NCBI RefSeq assembly: GCF_002099425.1
Contig: NW_018344008.1
Location: 9,850,501-9,914,500 of the forward strand
DNA from: Phascolarctos cinereus
Lineage: Eukaryota > Chordata > Mammalia > Diprotodontia > Phascolarctidae
Direction: 5' to 3'
Length of the DNA stretch: 64,000 bases
Below the pieces are notes generated by a model. That model was not told where the DNA came from. It saw only the letters and a list, made by a program, of their open reading frames with translations, and made no database searches. The first letter of the stretch is position 1. Every line of letters starts with the position of its first letter. Below, piece by piece: positions 10,970 to 22,815 of this stretch. A program made the position numbers and the translations under genes.

Positions 10970-12240
10970 AAAAATAAATAAAACTCTACATGGCTGCATA
11001 GGCCAGCAAAATAAATTTGTACATTGTTTATGTCTGAAAATGTATATGTCTTTGTGCATCTTCAGTTCATCACTTCTCTCTTAGGAGAGGAGTGACATGT
11101 TTCATCCTCATTCCTTTAGACTTGTGGTTTATCATTGTTTTGTTAGAATCCTCAAGTTTTTCAAATTTCTTTTTCTTAAATGTTATTTTATATATATTAT
11201 TCCAGTTCTGCTCATTTCACTCTGCACCAGTTCATAGAGGTCTTCGTAGTTTCCTCTGAAACTGACCATTTCATAATTTCTTATGGCACAATAATTCCAT
11301 TACATTCATGTGGCATAATCTCCTTAGCCATTCCTCAATAGGATGATAACTTCTAAATGTCCAGTTTTGGGCTACTATGAAAAGAGTTATTATAAATACT
11401 TATGTGTACATCTATCCTTTCCCTCTTTAAATTTTTTTTTTGTGTGTGGTATATATGGAGTGATATAGCTAGGTTAAAGACTATACCCATTTTAATAACC
11501 TTTGAGGCATAGTATCAAATTGCTTTCCAGAAAGGTTAAACCAATTCACAAGTCCACCAATAGTGCACTAAATGTACCTGTTTTCCCATAGTCCCTCTAA
11601 TATCTGTAATTTCCTCTTTTGTCATCCTTATCAGCCTGATGTGTATGAGGTAGAACCTCAAATTTGCTTTAAGTTGTATTTTTCTAATTATTTTTTATTT
11701 AGATTATTTTTATATGGTTGTGATTAACTAAGATTCATTACTTTGATAACTTCCTGTTAGAATCTGTTAAGCATTTATCTACTAGGGAATGGCTCTTAGT
11801 CTTATAAATGTGAATTAGTACCTTACATATCTTCATTTTAAAACCTTTATCAGGGAAATGATCAAAAAAAATTTTCACATTTATTCATTTTCCTTCCAAT
11901 TTTTGTTACATTAGATTTGTTTGTGCAAAAGTGTTTTAATTTTATAATAGTAAAAATTATTCTTTTTATCCTGAGATTTTCTCTATTTCTTGTCTAGCAT
12001 GAACTATTTACCTAAAAGGTAATTTCTTCCTTGTTTCTCTAATTTGTTACAATGTAGTCTTTTATGTCTAGGTCATATACCCTTTTGGAGCTTAGCTTGG
12101 AGAATCATGTGAGGTGTTAGTCTAAACCCAATTTCCTCCAGATTTCTGTCCAGTTTTCCCTGCAGTTTTGTCAGATAATGACTCCTTTCCCTAATAATTT
12201 GTGTCTTTCAGTCTTCCTATTGAATTTCTTTGTTATGTAT
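10970..12240 (-). mobile_element. L1 3' half, minus strand, 5'-truncated (copy 2)
   Basis: Starts at the same 3' limit as copy 1 (gttaaaaaataaataaa) but extends further 5', through blocks such as 'ttccagaaaggttaaaccaa' and 'cctttatcagggaaatgatc' of the ORF2 C-terminal half. The frame is broken by stops and indels. The flanks outside the shared limit differ from those of copy 1, which favours independent insertions over a tandem duplication. Confidence 0.75.
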
Positions 12241-13066
12241 TACATTTTTCAGGCCTTTGAGAATCACCAAGTTTGAATTTCTTTGGATCTATCCATGAGG
12301 TAGAGGATTCAGTGCTCCTTTGATGCTTTTGAACCTACTGGACACTATCTTGTATACTTTTGCATAGGTGGCATGGATTGTCAGGGTGTTTAGCTATTAA
12401 ACTGTGGCTTCCTGTGCATTGTATTTTAATACTTTGAAGAGACTACAGCTGATTCCATTCAACAAGGATGCAGTGGAAATGTTCACCAGTTCTCTACAAA
12501 CAGGGCTGAACGTATACCTTCTTTTTGACTCCTATGACTTATAAAAAGAACTTCAATTTCATAGTTATAAAACCCCAATGTGGGAAGTCATCATTCAATA
12601 CACAGAAGCTTGGGATACATGGGATTAAGGATAGGAGGTAGACTTGTTACTTTGCTGGTTTAGGGATCCCCTGAACTTCCTCTACCATGGCCTGAAATTT
12701 ATAATTTTAGGAAGTTATATAGATTACTTAGAAGCTGAGTGACATAATCAGGTTCAGACAACTAGTATGTATCAGAGTTTTGATTGCCGGGACAGAGACC
12801 TCCATATTCTCATATTTTCCTTCTCTATCTCTCTGTCTCTCTCTCCCCTCAATTGTTTTCCAAAAAGTGACTAGAAATAGTCACTTAGGATTCATTGCTC
12901 AATACATCAGAATATTCTACATTTTCAATGTACACTGTTGCAGCCATAAGATGCTACAAGTGCAGGTGGAAAAGATCCAAGGTAGGATATTGATTGGGTA
13001 TGGCTTAAGTTCTTTGGGATCTGGGCTGTTCCCTATCACATCTCCATTTCCCAATGTTGGTTCAGT
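12241..13066. other. No clear feature; short CT-rich run at about 12820-12850
   Basis: The left edge may still hold L1-derived sequence, too diverged to place. The rest is unassigned. Confidence 0.35.
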
Positions 13067-13226
13067 AAAATTCAGTGGGTTTTTTTTTTTGAGGCATTCA
13101 GGTGAAGTGACTTGCCCAGGGTCACTAGTAAGTGTCAAGTGTTTGAGGCCAGATTTGAACTCAGGTCCTCCAGACTCCAGGGTCAGTGCTCTATCCACTG
13201 TGCCACCTAGCTGCTCCAAAATTCAG
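13067..13226 (-). mobile_element. WSINE1-like SINE, minus, with target duplication
   Basis: The poly-T run is followed by gtgacttgcccagggtcact, 'tttgaactcaggtcctcc' and 'tatccactgtgccacctagc'. The 9-bp flanking repeat aaaattcag lies at 13067-13075 and 13218-13226. A 150-codon frame that reads through this SINE is not a gene. Confidence 0.9.
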
Positions 13227-13282
13227 CTCTAGAGAAACTAATATCTATTTTTCCTTTGAAGTAATCTCAGTACTTTGTGATT

Positions 13283-13378
13283 ATCTAATCCATATATATT
13301 ATATTAGATATGTTATAAATATAATTATGTATTATATATATGTAATATGTATACATATATAAATACACAATTACTTCT
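13283..13378. repeat. AT-rich low-complexity tract
   Basis: Nearly pure A/T with recurrent tatata and atgtatac units. Confidence 0.85.
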
Positions 13379-14193
13379 CTGGATATATGCTATTCCTGCT
13401 TTTTTTTTTGAAATGAGCTACTTTAGCTTCAGGTTTAACCCATCTCTGTTGCATTTCTCACCAGACTTGCTTACAAGATTTTTGAACATAGGTGACCTGG
13501 AATAGTCTCTTCGTTTGCCTCAGTGGCCAATATATGAGAACATATCTAAGATTTAGCTAGGATAGGGTTTTCTCGTTAGAGATTTGTCTACTCATATTTC
13601 CTAGAAGAATTTCACTATCCAAAATAATTATATCCAACCTAATCTTCTAGTTCAAGTATTCCCATAGGTTTGTGTCATGCTTCAACCCTCTGTTCACTTA
13701 GGTCAGTCTAATACTATAGATTTGCTCTGACATGTACCATCTTTGAAACAACCTTCTCCACACACACACACACACACACAAAGCATGGCACTCTTCTTTC
13801 TTATACTTAAAGATATTGGTAGACTAGAATTAAGCTCTGCTTTTGCAAGTATTTCAATGGTTTGATTTTGGCCTGTTGCATTTTCAGGGCATGTAGAAGA
13901 ATAATTGAAGTTCCTTGGAGGCTTCCCATTAACTTCTTTTGTTTCTCTATATCAGTCCTCTGCCAATGACTTACTACATCAGTGACATGTTCTATTTAGG
14001 ACTCAAATGAATCTTTAGACAGGGAAGATCCCTGGAAAAGTATCCTAACATTTCAGGGTTGCTCCTTTGTACTTTCAGTGGCAAATCTACTTTCCATTTC
14101 CAGCTGATGCTACCAGTGTAGATATTGTCTTCTCTCCTAGCAAGCACCTTGTAGCATCTCTAGTGCAATCTTCTCACTCTAGAAATACTTTAC
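13379..14193. other. No clear feature apart from a CA run
   Basis: A (CA)n run occupies 13758-13781. The remainder shows no repeat family or coding signal that I can support. Confidence 0.4.
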
Positions 14194-14374
14194 CGGAGAT
14201 GTTAAACTCTCAGGCAAAACTCTCAAATGTAGCTGGAACCAGATTACAATGTAATTGGGAAATGTTTAACAAAATAAATAAAAATGCAATACAACATAGA
14301 TAATGTTAATTTGTGGTTTTGTAAGCCAACAAGTAGCCTACAGGGGTGTGTTTCTATTTGAATTGGACACCATG
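14194..14374. mobile_element. hAT-type MITE, degraded
   Basis: Internal blocks 'tgtaattgggaaatgtttaa' and 'aataaataaaaatgcaat' match the second copy at 55985-56231. The right end ggacaccatg corresponds to that copy's inverted terminus. The left end, cggagatgttaaac, is eroded. Eight-base duplications cannot be confirmed here. Confidence 0.6.
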
Positions 14375-15189
14375 CTTTCAATCTTTGTGCCAACTTGATG
14401 TCCTTAATAATGGGTCTAGTAGTTAATTTTCAGATATTTATTCAACTTTTCTCTCTTGGGGGTTGCTGGAACATACTATTTCATCAAGCAACTGATAGTG
14501 TACAGACGCTGTTATCTCATTCTTTTTGAGTATGGTGGACAGTACATGAGACACTTTAAGATATTTCTAAAAATTTTATCACAATATTTCATAGGTACAT
14601 CTAAAATTAATAGTCCTTGTTAAGCTTTCAATCCCCTTTAGTTCGTACCTAACTTTTCAACATTTGTCTGGCCACATGATCATTTTAGCTCAATCTCAAT
14701 CACAATGTACCATAATAATGCAAAAGTTATCAATAATAATAATAATACTGCAATAGCATACAAAAAAAACCCCCTCTATACACCAAATTTTCACTTTATG
14801 TACCATAGAATTAGAGGTTGAGTGAAAAATTACCTGGGCTGGTCAAGAAGGGTTTCAGCAGAAAAACAAATAAACAAACAAACAAAACCCTTTCAATTAT
14901 AGTCTAGAGAAGATTTTAAAAAAATCTTTAGGAGTTCAGTTTGATGAAGAAATCAAATAGGGCTTCAAAAAACAAAAAATAAAAGTTCTTTTATCTCTGT
15001 CATTCCCTAGAGGCTCTTTCCAAGATCCAAGATACTCTACATTGGCTCAGCCCTCATCCAAACAGGAAACTCCTTTTGCTATTGTTAACAAATCACTTCA
15101 ACTTTAATAGTAAAGCAAAAGAAAAAGCATGGTAATATCAAGCAATAAAATGAAGTTGACACAGCCATATACCAAGGTGAAGGTTCTCC
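14375..15189. other. No clear feature; short AAT and AAAC runs
   Basis: Contains an (AAT)n run near 14733-14746 and an (AAAC)n run near 14867-14887. Otherwise AT-rich and unassigned. Confidence 0.4.
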
Positions 15190-15540
15190 TCTCTTGCTCC
15201 CTACCTTTGACATTCCATAGTCTAAGCTGTTGACAATGCAAGGTTCACCAGTTAACCTGCTATCTCCAGGGAGGGAAGAAATGGGAAGAGGGACTTTATT
15301 CCTCCCTTCACTGGAGGGAGACTTAATGTACAGGGCTACCCATCCTTCCCACACAGCTGGCCTAGGGGTCAGCTCGGGGTCTGGTCTATCTCCTCGTTGG
15401 GGTGCCCAGGCCCTTGGGTATGTTACTCCCCAGCAGATACCTTGCCTGTCCCCTGGGAAGGATGGATGCTCCCATGTCAGCTGGATTCATCGATTGCCAG
15501 CTCCGAGGGTTGGGGAGGGGCAGCTGAGGGAACAATTGAT
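15190..15540. other. GC-richer block with several CpG sites, unassigned
   Basis: This block is clearly richer in G, C and CpG than the surrounding tens of kilobases. It ends at an A-rich and C-rich homopolymer region (15548-15612). Overlapping frames of 71 to 114 codons on both strands simply reflect the lower stop density. It could be an old LTR, a LINE 5' region or a small regulatory island. I see no diagnostic ends. Confidence 0.3.
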
Positions 15541-15694
15541 TTTTCTTAAAAAAAAAACAACCCCCCAAAACTAAACCCACCCCCCCCAAAAGATCCCCCA
15601 AAACCCAACCTTTTAAAAACTGCCTGTTAGGAAGGGGTGAGCATTCTCAAAGTCTTCAAAACCCCCCAGGATGAGGCACACCATGACATTTTCC

Positions 15695-15850
15695 TTCTTT
15701 ATTCTCTTTCCTACCCTTCCTATTCTGTCCCTTCCTCTTCACTTTCCTCCTTTCCTCCTTTTTCACTCTTCACTGCTCCTTCCCTGCCTTCCTCTTTCCT
15801 CTCCTCCCCTTCCCTTCTCTCATTTTCTCTTCCCTCATCTCTTCCCAGGC
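15695..15850. repeat. Pyrimidine-rich (TTCC/CTCC) tract
   Basis: Irregular CT-rich low complexity. The Ser/Pro/Leu-rich frames read from it are not genes. Confidence 0.85.
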
Positions 15851-16106
15851 TTATTTTAGAAATGGCCTGCTATTGTAGCTTATCCAGACAGAGTTCCTGT
15901 TTCCTCAGCAGTAGGTATCTTGGGCAGAAAGGGCAAATGAAGCCATATCAATGTGTCAAGGAACTGGCAAGGTACCTGAACCCCTCTCTTTATGTCTGAT
16001 TTTTCTTTAACAAACTGAAGGCCATAAGAACCTTTGTGAAAAGAAATTAATTGAAGCAATAGAAAAAAGCCAAAAGACCTCACCATGGTTAATATTGGCA
16101 AAAACT

Positions 16107-16381
16107 CCACTAAATATTGGGGGCAGCTAGGTGTCACAGTGGATAGAGCACTGGGCTTGGAGTCATGAAGACCTGAGTTTAAATCTGGCCTCAGATACTT
16201 ACTATCTGTGTGACCCTGGGCAAGTCACTTAACTCTATTTGTCTCACTTTCCTCATCTAGAAAATGAGCTGGAGAAGGAAATGGCAAACCATTCCAGTAT
16301 CTTTGCCAAGAAAACCCCGAAAAAGAATCACAAAAAGTCAGACATGAATGAAACAACTTAACAACAACAAACCACTAAATA
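16107..16381 (+). mobile_element. MAR1-type SINE, plus, with target duplication
   Basis: Head gggggcagctaggtgtcaca, body 'tgtgaccctgggcaagtcac', and the long tail 'ctggagaaggaaatggcaaa' ending in an (AAC)n-like run. The 10-bp repeat ccactaaata flanks it at 16107-16116 and 16372-16381. Confidence 0.93.
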
Positions 16382-16699
16382 ATATAGATTAATATAGTAA
16401 TGCTTGGATTGACTACTCTTGAAAATGAAGGTTATTTAAATAATGAAGATGATATAAAAATAAAACAATGTATTTTATAATTAATGGAGGCTTGATTGGC
16501 TGGGGATGGTAAAGTTGCAAAAGAGCAGGGGTTGTAGGGTCCTTCTTTACTGCATCAAGAACAAAGATAATGGGCATTGTCAACACAAGCCACATACATC
16601 AGCATTTCCCTATATTTTTGTGGTGAGGAGCAAATTAACTTCTGAGACCTAAAATATACAGTTTAGGAGTGATTAAAATTAGGGATTAAAATGTCGCCC
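16382..16699. other. No feature recognised
   Basis: AT-rich; the 60-codon minus frame at 16413-16595 has no motif. Confidence 0.4.
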
Positions 16700-16885
16700 C
16701 ACTCACCTCCATTCATCCCTTCTCCTTTTTCATCTGTTCTTTCCCTTCCTCTATCCTCTTCTACTTATCTTTCTATCCCTTTTCTTCTCGTTTCTCTTCT
16801 TCTCTCCCTCTGACCTTCTCCTCATCTTTCCTTCTTTTTTCTCACATCATGCCTCCCTCTTAATTCTCTCCCTATTCTCTCTTCT
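16700..16885. repeat. Pyrimidine-rich tract
   Basis: Irregular CT-rich low complexity. Confidence 0.85.
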
Positions 16886-17384
16886 AACCATTTAGAAAAG
16901 TGGAAATATTTTCAGATAAAGCTGAGAGGGCCAGGGAAGTCTGGTTTTCCTCTCTTGCTAAGGTGTCCTTAACCCTGGACAGATGGATTCCTTTTCTGGC
17001 AGAGAATGAGGCCTTATCATTTTCTACCAAGTAAATGCTACTATATCTTGCCAATGTTAGATGGCTTGGTCCCCTGACCCTGGTATTGAGGCTCTCAAGA
17101 TTTATAGTTATTTTCATTTATGGCATTGTTCAGCTCTTGGATCTTTAGTAGTAACCCTACCAACATGGATGCAACAGAAAAAAATCTAAAGTTTCAAAGC
17201 TGAGTCATACATGTTTGCTGTGATACTATTTTTGTGAACTGATTCAGAAGTGTGTTTTTCTAGTGAAAATTGAAACCCATCTATGCCTTACTAATCCATG
17301 ACCTCCCACAAATACTTCACAAGGGGTACCTCTAACATTCTGAGTGCCTTCTTCTAGATGTACAGCTTTATGGGACTTTAGAAA

Positions 17385-17470
17385 TAATTTTGTGCATTTC
17401 CTTCATTTGACAGATGAGGAAACTGAATCACAGAGGCTAAGTAATAAAGTGCACACAATAATGAGAAGAG
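17385..17470 (-). mobile_element. MIR fragment, minus strand
   Basis: The block catttgacagatgaggaaac followed by 'cacagaggctaagt' is the inverted MIR core. The rest is not recognisable. Confidence 0.5.
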
Positions 17471-17869
17471 CCAGGAAAAAATTTAGCTTGAACAGGGCAT
17501 GTCACTGTCAGGTGTTCAATAGCCTAAAACCAACTTAGATTAGAGCCTAATTAGCAGAAATAATCAATTTAAATTTGAGTTAAAAGCTACTGGGGGCAGC
17601 TTCTTCTCCCATACTCCCCTTTGTAATTATAACCTAAGTGAACTCTTCCCCAGATTAGCCCCATCCTCTGCCCATACCCACCAACTCTGGCAATTTTCCT
17701 ATCATTAGTCTTGTCATATTCCAGGGCTTCTGTTGTACCCTGCCCTCAATTGAATTGAGGCTCATTTCATGTCATTATCTCCATTTAAAATTCTAAGTTT
17801 TCTTCAGGGCTCATAATTGCCCCTTACACATCGAGATTCCCCTAGTTGTTACTAATTTCTCCCTCCTAA

Positions 17870-18045
17870 AATTATATTTTGTTTGTCTGTTTAAATATTC
17901 ATTGCTCCCCTCCTCCTAGTAGAATATTTGGGGGTTTTTTTTGGGGGGGGAGAGCAGAGCAGGAGCTGGGTTTTTTTTGTTTGTTTTGAATTTATGTCCT
18001 AGTACCTAGCATATGCCTCACACAGTAAGTGCTTGAGATGAATTG
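17870..18045 (+). mobile_element. L2 3' tail, plus strand, degraded
   Basis: The tail 'cctagtacctagcatatgcc' and 'cagtaagtgcttga' is preceded by a homopolymer-disturbed stretch near 17930-17985. Confidence 0.5.
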
Positions 18046-18199
18046 GAGGGAATACTCCTATCAAAGGGATCAAAAATCTATCAAAAGATAAGTGATACTA
18101 AGATCTTATTAGTACAAAATTCCCCTGTAAAGCATTGATTTAATACATCAAGGAAGTGTGTTTTTGTAGGCATATTAACTCACTTCACTAAAACAGATG

Positions 18200-18335
18200 G
18201 TAACCTATCTACAACTTAATAGATCAGGCTCGGAGAATTGATTGAGACTCATAAGAGTTAAATGATTTTACAGAGCTAGTAGGTATCAGAGACAGGATCT
18301 GCAAACCCATCACTCAAATACTCCATCAATTACAG
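18200..18335 (-). mobile_element. MIR3-like CORE-SINE fragment, minus
   Basis: Shares 'gagaattgattgagactc', 'cagagctagtaggtatcaga' and 'gacaggatctg' with the other MIR3-like copies. Confidence 0.45.
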
Positions 18336-18619
18336 TGTAAATCCTTGAATGAGATTAAAATAATGTCTGGAAAACATGGCCACTAAGTATCTTAGTTCAA
18401 AGCATCTGTTTTCTATTTATAGCATATTATTAAATTTCTGCCTAATAAAAGCTTCAAAAGCTACAATACAATATAAAATTTATGCAAAGGTAGGTTGATT
18501 GGTATTGAAATAGTTTCCTTAAAAAAAGGAGTGAGTTGTACATCTTCTGCCTCTGTGCTTTCTTTTGCACAGATGGTGATTCCCTTATGACCAAAATGTG
18601 CTTTCTCATGCTGGTTGCC

Positions 18620-18930
18620 TAGTAGAATTCCTGGCTTCCTTTCAATCACAGCTCAGGTGCTGCCTTTCTGAATCTTCCCAGCAGATAGTGCTATCTAGTT
18701 CTTGAACTTAATTGATTTTACTTCGTATTTACCTGTCTGTGTATGTATCCAGCAAGCATTTATTAACTGCCTACTATGTATAAGAATACATATATTCCCT
18801 CACTAGAATGTAAACTAAGAGCAGAAACTATTTTCCTTTGTGTCTTTGGACCCCAAGCATCTAATATAGTGCCTGGCATAGGCTAAGCTCTTAAGAAATA
18901 TGTGTTAAATGGAGTTGAATTACAGTGAAA
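18620..18930 (+). mobile_element. L2 3' end, plus strand
   Basis: Pyrimidine-rich blocks, then 'ctcactagaatgtaaacta', 'ctaatatagtgcctggcata' and a terminal 'aagaaatatgtgttaaatg'. A short inverted L2-like piece (caagcatttattaactgcc) sits inside at about 18752-18780. Confidence 0.65.
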
Positions 18931-19008
18931 ATGTTATAATTAAATATTACAGCTTAAAAATTACAGCAAAAATGTTACAGGTAAAATATTACAACTAAAA
19001 TTGTTACC
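18925..19008. repeat. Short degenerate tandem repeat
   Basis: Four imperfect units of about 20 bp around an 'attacag...aaaatgtta' pattern follow the L2 tail directly. Confidence 0.55.
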
Positions 19009-20588
19009 TTTACATATAGAATATTAGGAATTATTATGACCCTTCAAAAAAAGGTCTTCAACCAAAAAACAGTACTGTTTGATCAATTTAGCCAATTGTC
19101 ATTTCCCCAGTGAATCCAGTCAAACTTCTACAAGTCATAACCATTAGTAAATGATTTAAACATTTTTCAAAATAATTTCATTTAAATTCTACCAGTTTAG
19201 GTACAAATCAAGAAAGAGTGGTCTCAAGAGGAGTTTTTGTGCCTTTTACAACTCTGCTGTCTAGGTCAACAGGAAATCAGAAAACTATTTCCCAGGCTAC
19301 CAATGAAAGTTAGCCTTGGACCTTTATTTGGCCATTAATCCTAGCATCCCATATGGTGAACTCCAAAGGCACTGTCTTTTTTAGCTAGTTTGGCACAGTA
19401 TTTGTTTGCATTGAGATAGGTTGTAAATGTTACATGATTTCCAATTTAGCATCAAGCTGGCTGTCCTGAAAACTCATCTATTTATATCTCTCGGGTACAG
19501 CTTTTATCAGGGAATATTTTGCCATCCTGACCACCCTTCCCATGACCTTCATAAGAATCCATCTATCTTTTGTAAATTAGAACATCAAGAGGCACAGAGA
19601 TTTGTGAATTACAACGATAACAAACAAATAAAAAAACCCCCAAGGAATGGTGTAACTTACATAAATATGACTTGTGACTGGAGGTGGGTCAGGAACATTA
19701 TAAGCTGTGTCATAAGCTGGTGGAACTAAAATCAGGGATCTGAACTAATAAACAGCTTTCATTAAATACTTTATGCGTCATTGTGCCAGTGCTACTGATT
19801 TTAAACAAAAGCAGTGAAGTCTCTTGAGAGCATACAGTCTAATATTTTCTCCACTGGGTCTTGGTGGTCCCTTTCACCTTTTACCTCAGTGCTGGTTTTC
19901 TTAGAGGGGAAATAAGAATGATATCAAGTCAGTGTCTGGAGCATGGGAAAAATAGGTTTCATATGAGCCATGTCTTGACTTAAAAACAATAAAAGTAATA
20001 ATTTAATAGGTATAATGCTTGGCCTTACTGGATTTAAATAGAACAAAAGCTATCAAATTCTGCCTTTTCTGATAACTAAAACTTTACTAGAAGTGTAAGC
20101 TATTCTTACTCAAGATAGGCACTTAAAAAAGAACATGTGGTATTCCATCCCTTTAACCTCTTCTAGGCTGATTTAGTCTCTCCTCATGTATCCACATGCT
20201 TTCATGGAGAATTTCTGTGAGGCTTTTGGAACTATCTAAAGCCCTGGCATTTTTCTTTCATCAATGAAATGATAATAGAGCTCTCACAAGGTAGCAAAGC
20301 TGTCACAAGTAGCAGAAAATGGAATTTGTACATTAGTTTGCATTTAGGAAAAGCTACTGAGAGAGAGTGCAGAGTTAATGTCTGAGCCAAATTGGGATGG
20401 AATGTGACAGAGCCCTTGGAGAGGAGGATGTGTGCCCAGGAGTGATAAACAGCTTGCCACGAGGAAGGGTAGAGAGGGAAGCCATTTGGGAAGTTCCACT
20501 GCATATCTAATTTTGGACAGAAAAATACAGCTCAGATGTCAGTGGGATTTCAGCACATAGGAAGTGGATGGCTTGGCTCCAAAAGATG
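19009..20588. other. No feature recognised
   Basis: About 1.6 kb of mixed sequence in which I recognise no repeat family, RNA or coding exon. It may be unique DNA or repeats too old to see by eye. Confidence 0.4.
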
Positions 20589-20885
20589 TCATAAAACTGA
20601 GGCATGGTGCTCAGGCCTCAGCCAACCATAGACAGTGTTTCTACAAAACAACTTATTATGCCTTCCTAGATCACCCGTTATTGTAAAGGTATAAACCTGG
20701 ATTTCTGCACTTGATAACCATATTTTGTACACCTGGTTATCCTTCTTGACTCTAATACCAGTGCAAATGCCCTGGTTGCCACACCTCTTTTCTCTTAAAG
20801 ATTTTACAGTCCGGTTTGGAAGAAGGGAGTCCTTTGACCTTAGTATACAAAATTCCAATTTATAAATATAATCTTTCCATCTCAA
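20589..20885 (-). other. 98-codon open frame, minus, unassigned
   Basis: The peptide is of mixed composition, with two paired Cys regions (EKRCGNQGICTG and NKLFCRNTVYG) and no low-complexity run. It starts at an ATG on the minus strand and ends at a stop at 20589. No splice acceptor stands out and I recognise no family. A frame of this length is unremarkable by itself; the composition is the only reason to list it. Confidence 0.2.
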
Positions 20886-21129
20886 ATTCCCTTCAGTTTC
20901 AGTAACTGATGACTATATTCATATCCTATATTAAAGTAAAGAAGCCTGGATTACATGACCAGTGAGATGTAGTATAACCATCTCCACTAACTCCCCCTTA
21001 ACTCTCTAATCCTTAAAAAAAAGAGAATAAGATACCACATATAGAGTAGTTAAAGATGAATCAACAAGACAAAGGAGAACTCTGATAAGATGAAATCCTT
21101 ATAGATTGAGAAAAGCTAACTAACTAATC

Positions 21130-22515
21130 CCTAAAATATTCAGCACCAGTCTTCCTCCCCATGCCAACAACAAGGACTCAAGCTGAGTCACAGGTTTTTG
21201 CCTGAGGTCCAAGGAGGAGGACCCTGAGCTCACCTTTTTTACAATTGAAATGACTTCTGCTACAAACCTTCTGAATGGAGACCCGCAGTACATCAGGAAA
21301 CTCTTTCCCACAAGGCTGTAAAGACTCTGCCAGTTCAAATCCGGCCTCTGACCAAAAACTTGACACTTACTAGCTGTGTGACCCTGGGCAAGTCACTTAA
21401 CCCCAATCGCCTAAAAAAAAAAAAGACTCTGCCAGAAGGACCCTCTCTAACCTCCCCCAACCCTGTAAAAACCTGCTGATATTGATTCAGTACAGTCACA
21501 AGAAGGAAAGGAAGAGAAACTAGGGAAGAATTGGGGATAGGTACAGCATCTGTGGCTTCCCCAAGCTTGATGAAAGAAGACTGAAGTTCATTTGGAGTCA
21601 ATTCTGTCTCAACAGAATGTACTTAGGGTAGGAACCCAGTCCGTCTAATCCTTTATCTCCCCAAAAGAGGAAGCTAAGGCAGTCGTAGATATGTGCCTAT
21701 CAATGAAGGGGCAGGAGAAGGATCGATAAAATGAGTGATGTGTGGAATACCCCCATCACCAAACACTGAAAGACTAAATATTTAAGGAGAATATCCCTCA
21801 AGAAAAAAAAAAGACCAGAGCACAAGTAGATAAATCAACAGAGAGGATCCTAAATCCATGAGGAAGGGTAGGTTATAAATCTTCATAGAAGACAAAGGAT
21901 CTCTTAACAAATATTGCAAGGCAAAGGAAAGCAAACAAACTAATGCTTGGTGGGAACTCCCCACCCCCCCCAACAACTTTTGGACTTTCGAGAGAGGATG
22001 GAACAATATCAAGAAACAGCAGAATGGTTCAAAAGGGAAAAATCCATGAGAAGAAATTAGAAATGAATATATATGTTAGAACTTAGAGATCATAATGCAT
22101 AATTTAAAAATTAAACAGAAAAAATTGAATTCATGATCAAGAGTCTCTCTAAAGAAATGAAAGAATGATCAACAGATTTGAAATACAAAAGTTGCATAAT
22201 GAATGAATGGCAAAAGAGAAGCAAAAATCTCATTAAAATAACACAAAAGTTTTCTACAAGACAATGTGATAGATCTTGAAATCAAGTTACAAAAGAAAAC
22301 CATAAAGATTATAGTAATTCCAGAAGACTGTGACAAGTCAAAAAACTTGAACACCATAATGCAGGGAATAATAAAAGAAAACTGTCTAAAACTTTTGAAT
22401 ATAGATAATATAGCAGCAATTGAGAGTATCCAAATCGTTTCCAGAAAAAAAGCACATTTCTGACTCTAAGATATTTAGTGGCTAAATTCATCAATTTTAA
22501 TGACAAACAGCAAAC
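21130..22515 (+). mobile_element. L1 fragment, probable 5' region plus ORF1, plus
   Basis: The 3' part encodes decayed L1 ORF1 protein: IIVIPEDCDKSKNLNTIM, then IIKENCLKLLNID, and in another frame VAKFINFNDKQQT. These match the order of the ORF1 RNA-binding domain. Upstream to about 21130 the sequence is non-coding and may be the L1 5' region. The element stops abruptly at about 22515, where a different LINE piece begins. A 5'-truncated SINE sits inside it. Confidence 0.6.
21320..21435 (+). mobile_element. 5'-truncated WSINE1-like SINE with perfect target duplication
   Basis: Only the last 88 bp of the SINE are present, from ttcaaatccggcctctga through 'cttaaccccaatcgcc' to an A-run. The tRNA head is missing. 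A perfect 14-bp repeat, aaagactctgccag, flanks it at 21320-21333 and 21422-21435, so the truncation happened during insertion and not by later deletion. Confidence 0.92.
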
Positions 22516-22815
22516 TTTTTCTTTTTTTAATATAAATTTATTTATTTTTAATTTTCAACATTCACTTCCACAAGTTTTTGAGTTCCAAATTTCTCACCCC
22601 TCCCCCCACCCCAAGATGGCATGCATTCTGAATACCCCTTCCCCTAGTCTGCCTTCTCTTCTATCTCTCTCCCCCCTCCCTTCTCTTATCCCCTTCCCCT
22701 TCTATTTTCCTGTAGAGCAGGATAGACTTCTGTACCCCATTTCCTGTATTTCTTATTTCTCAGTTGCATGTGAAAACATTCTTTTAAAGCATGTGTTTTT
22801 AAAACTTTGAGTTCC
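22515..22815 (-). mobile_element. LINE 3'-end-like pyrimidine-rich piece, minus
   Basis: Starts with T-rich sequence, then acattcacttccacaagttt, 'aagatggcatgcattctga' and a C/T-rich run, and ends near 'gtttttaaaactttgagttcc'. I recall this order from marsupial L1-type 3' ends, but the exact family is uncertain. Confidence 0.45.

Noticed and set aside
8865-11665. Tandem segmental duplication including the two L1 copies
   Set aside because: Flanks outside the shared L1 limit do not match and the 5' truncation points differ, so two insertions of one subfamily explain it better.
12780-13232. 150-codon plus frame
   Set aside because: It reads through a WSINE1 copy and its flank; the minus-strand 100-codon frame over the same SINE shows the same effect.
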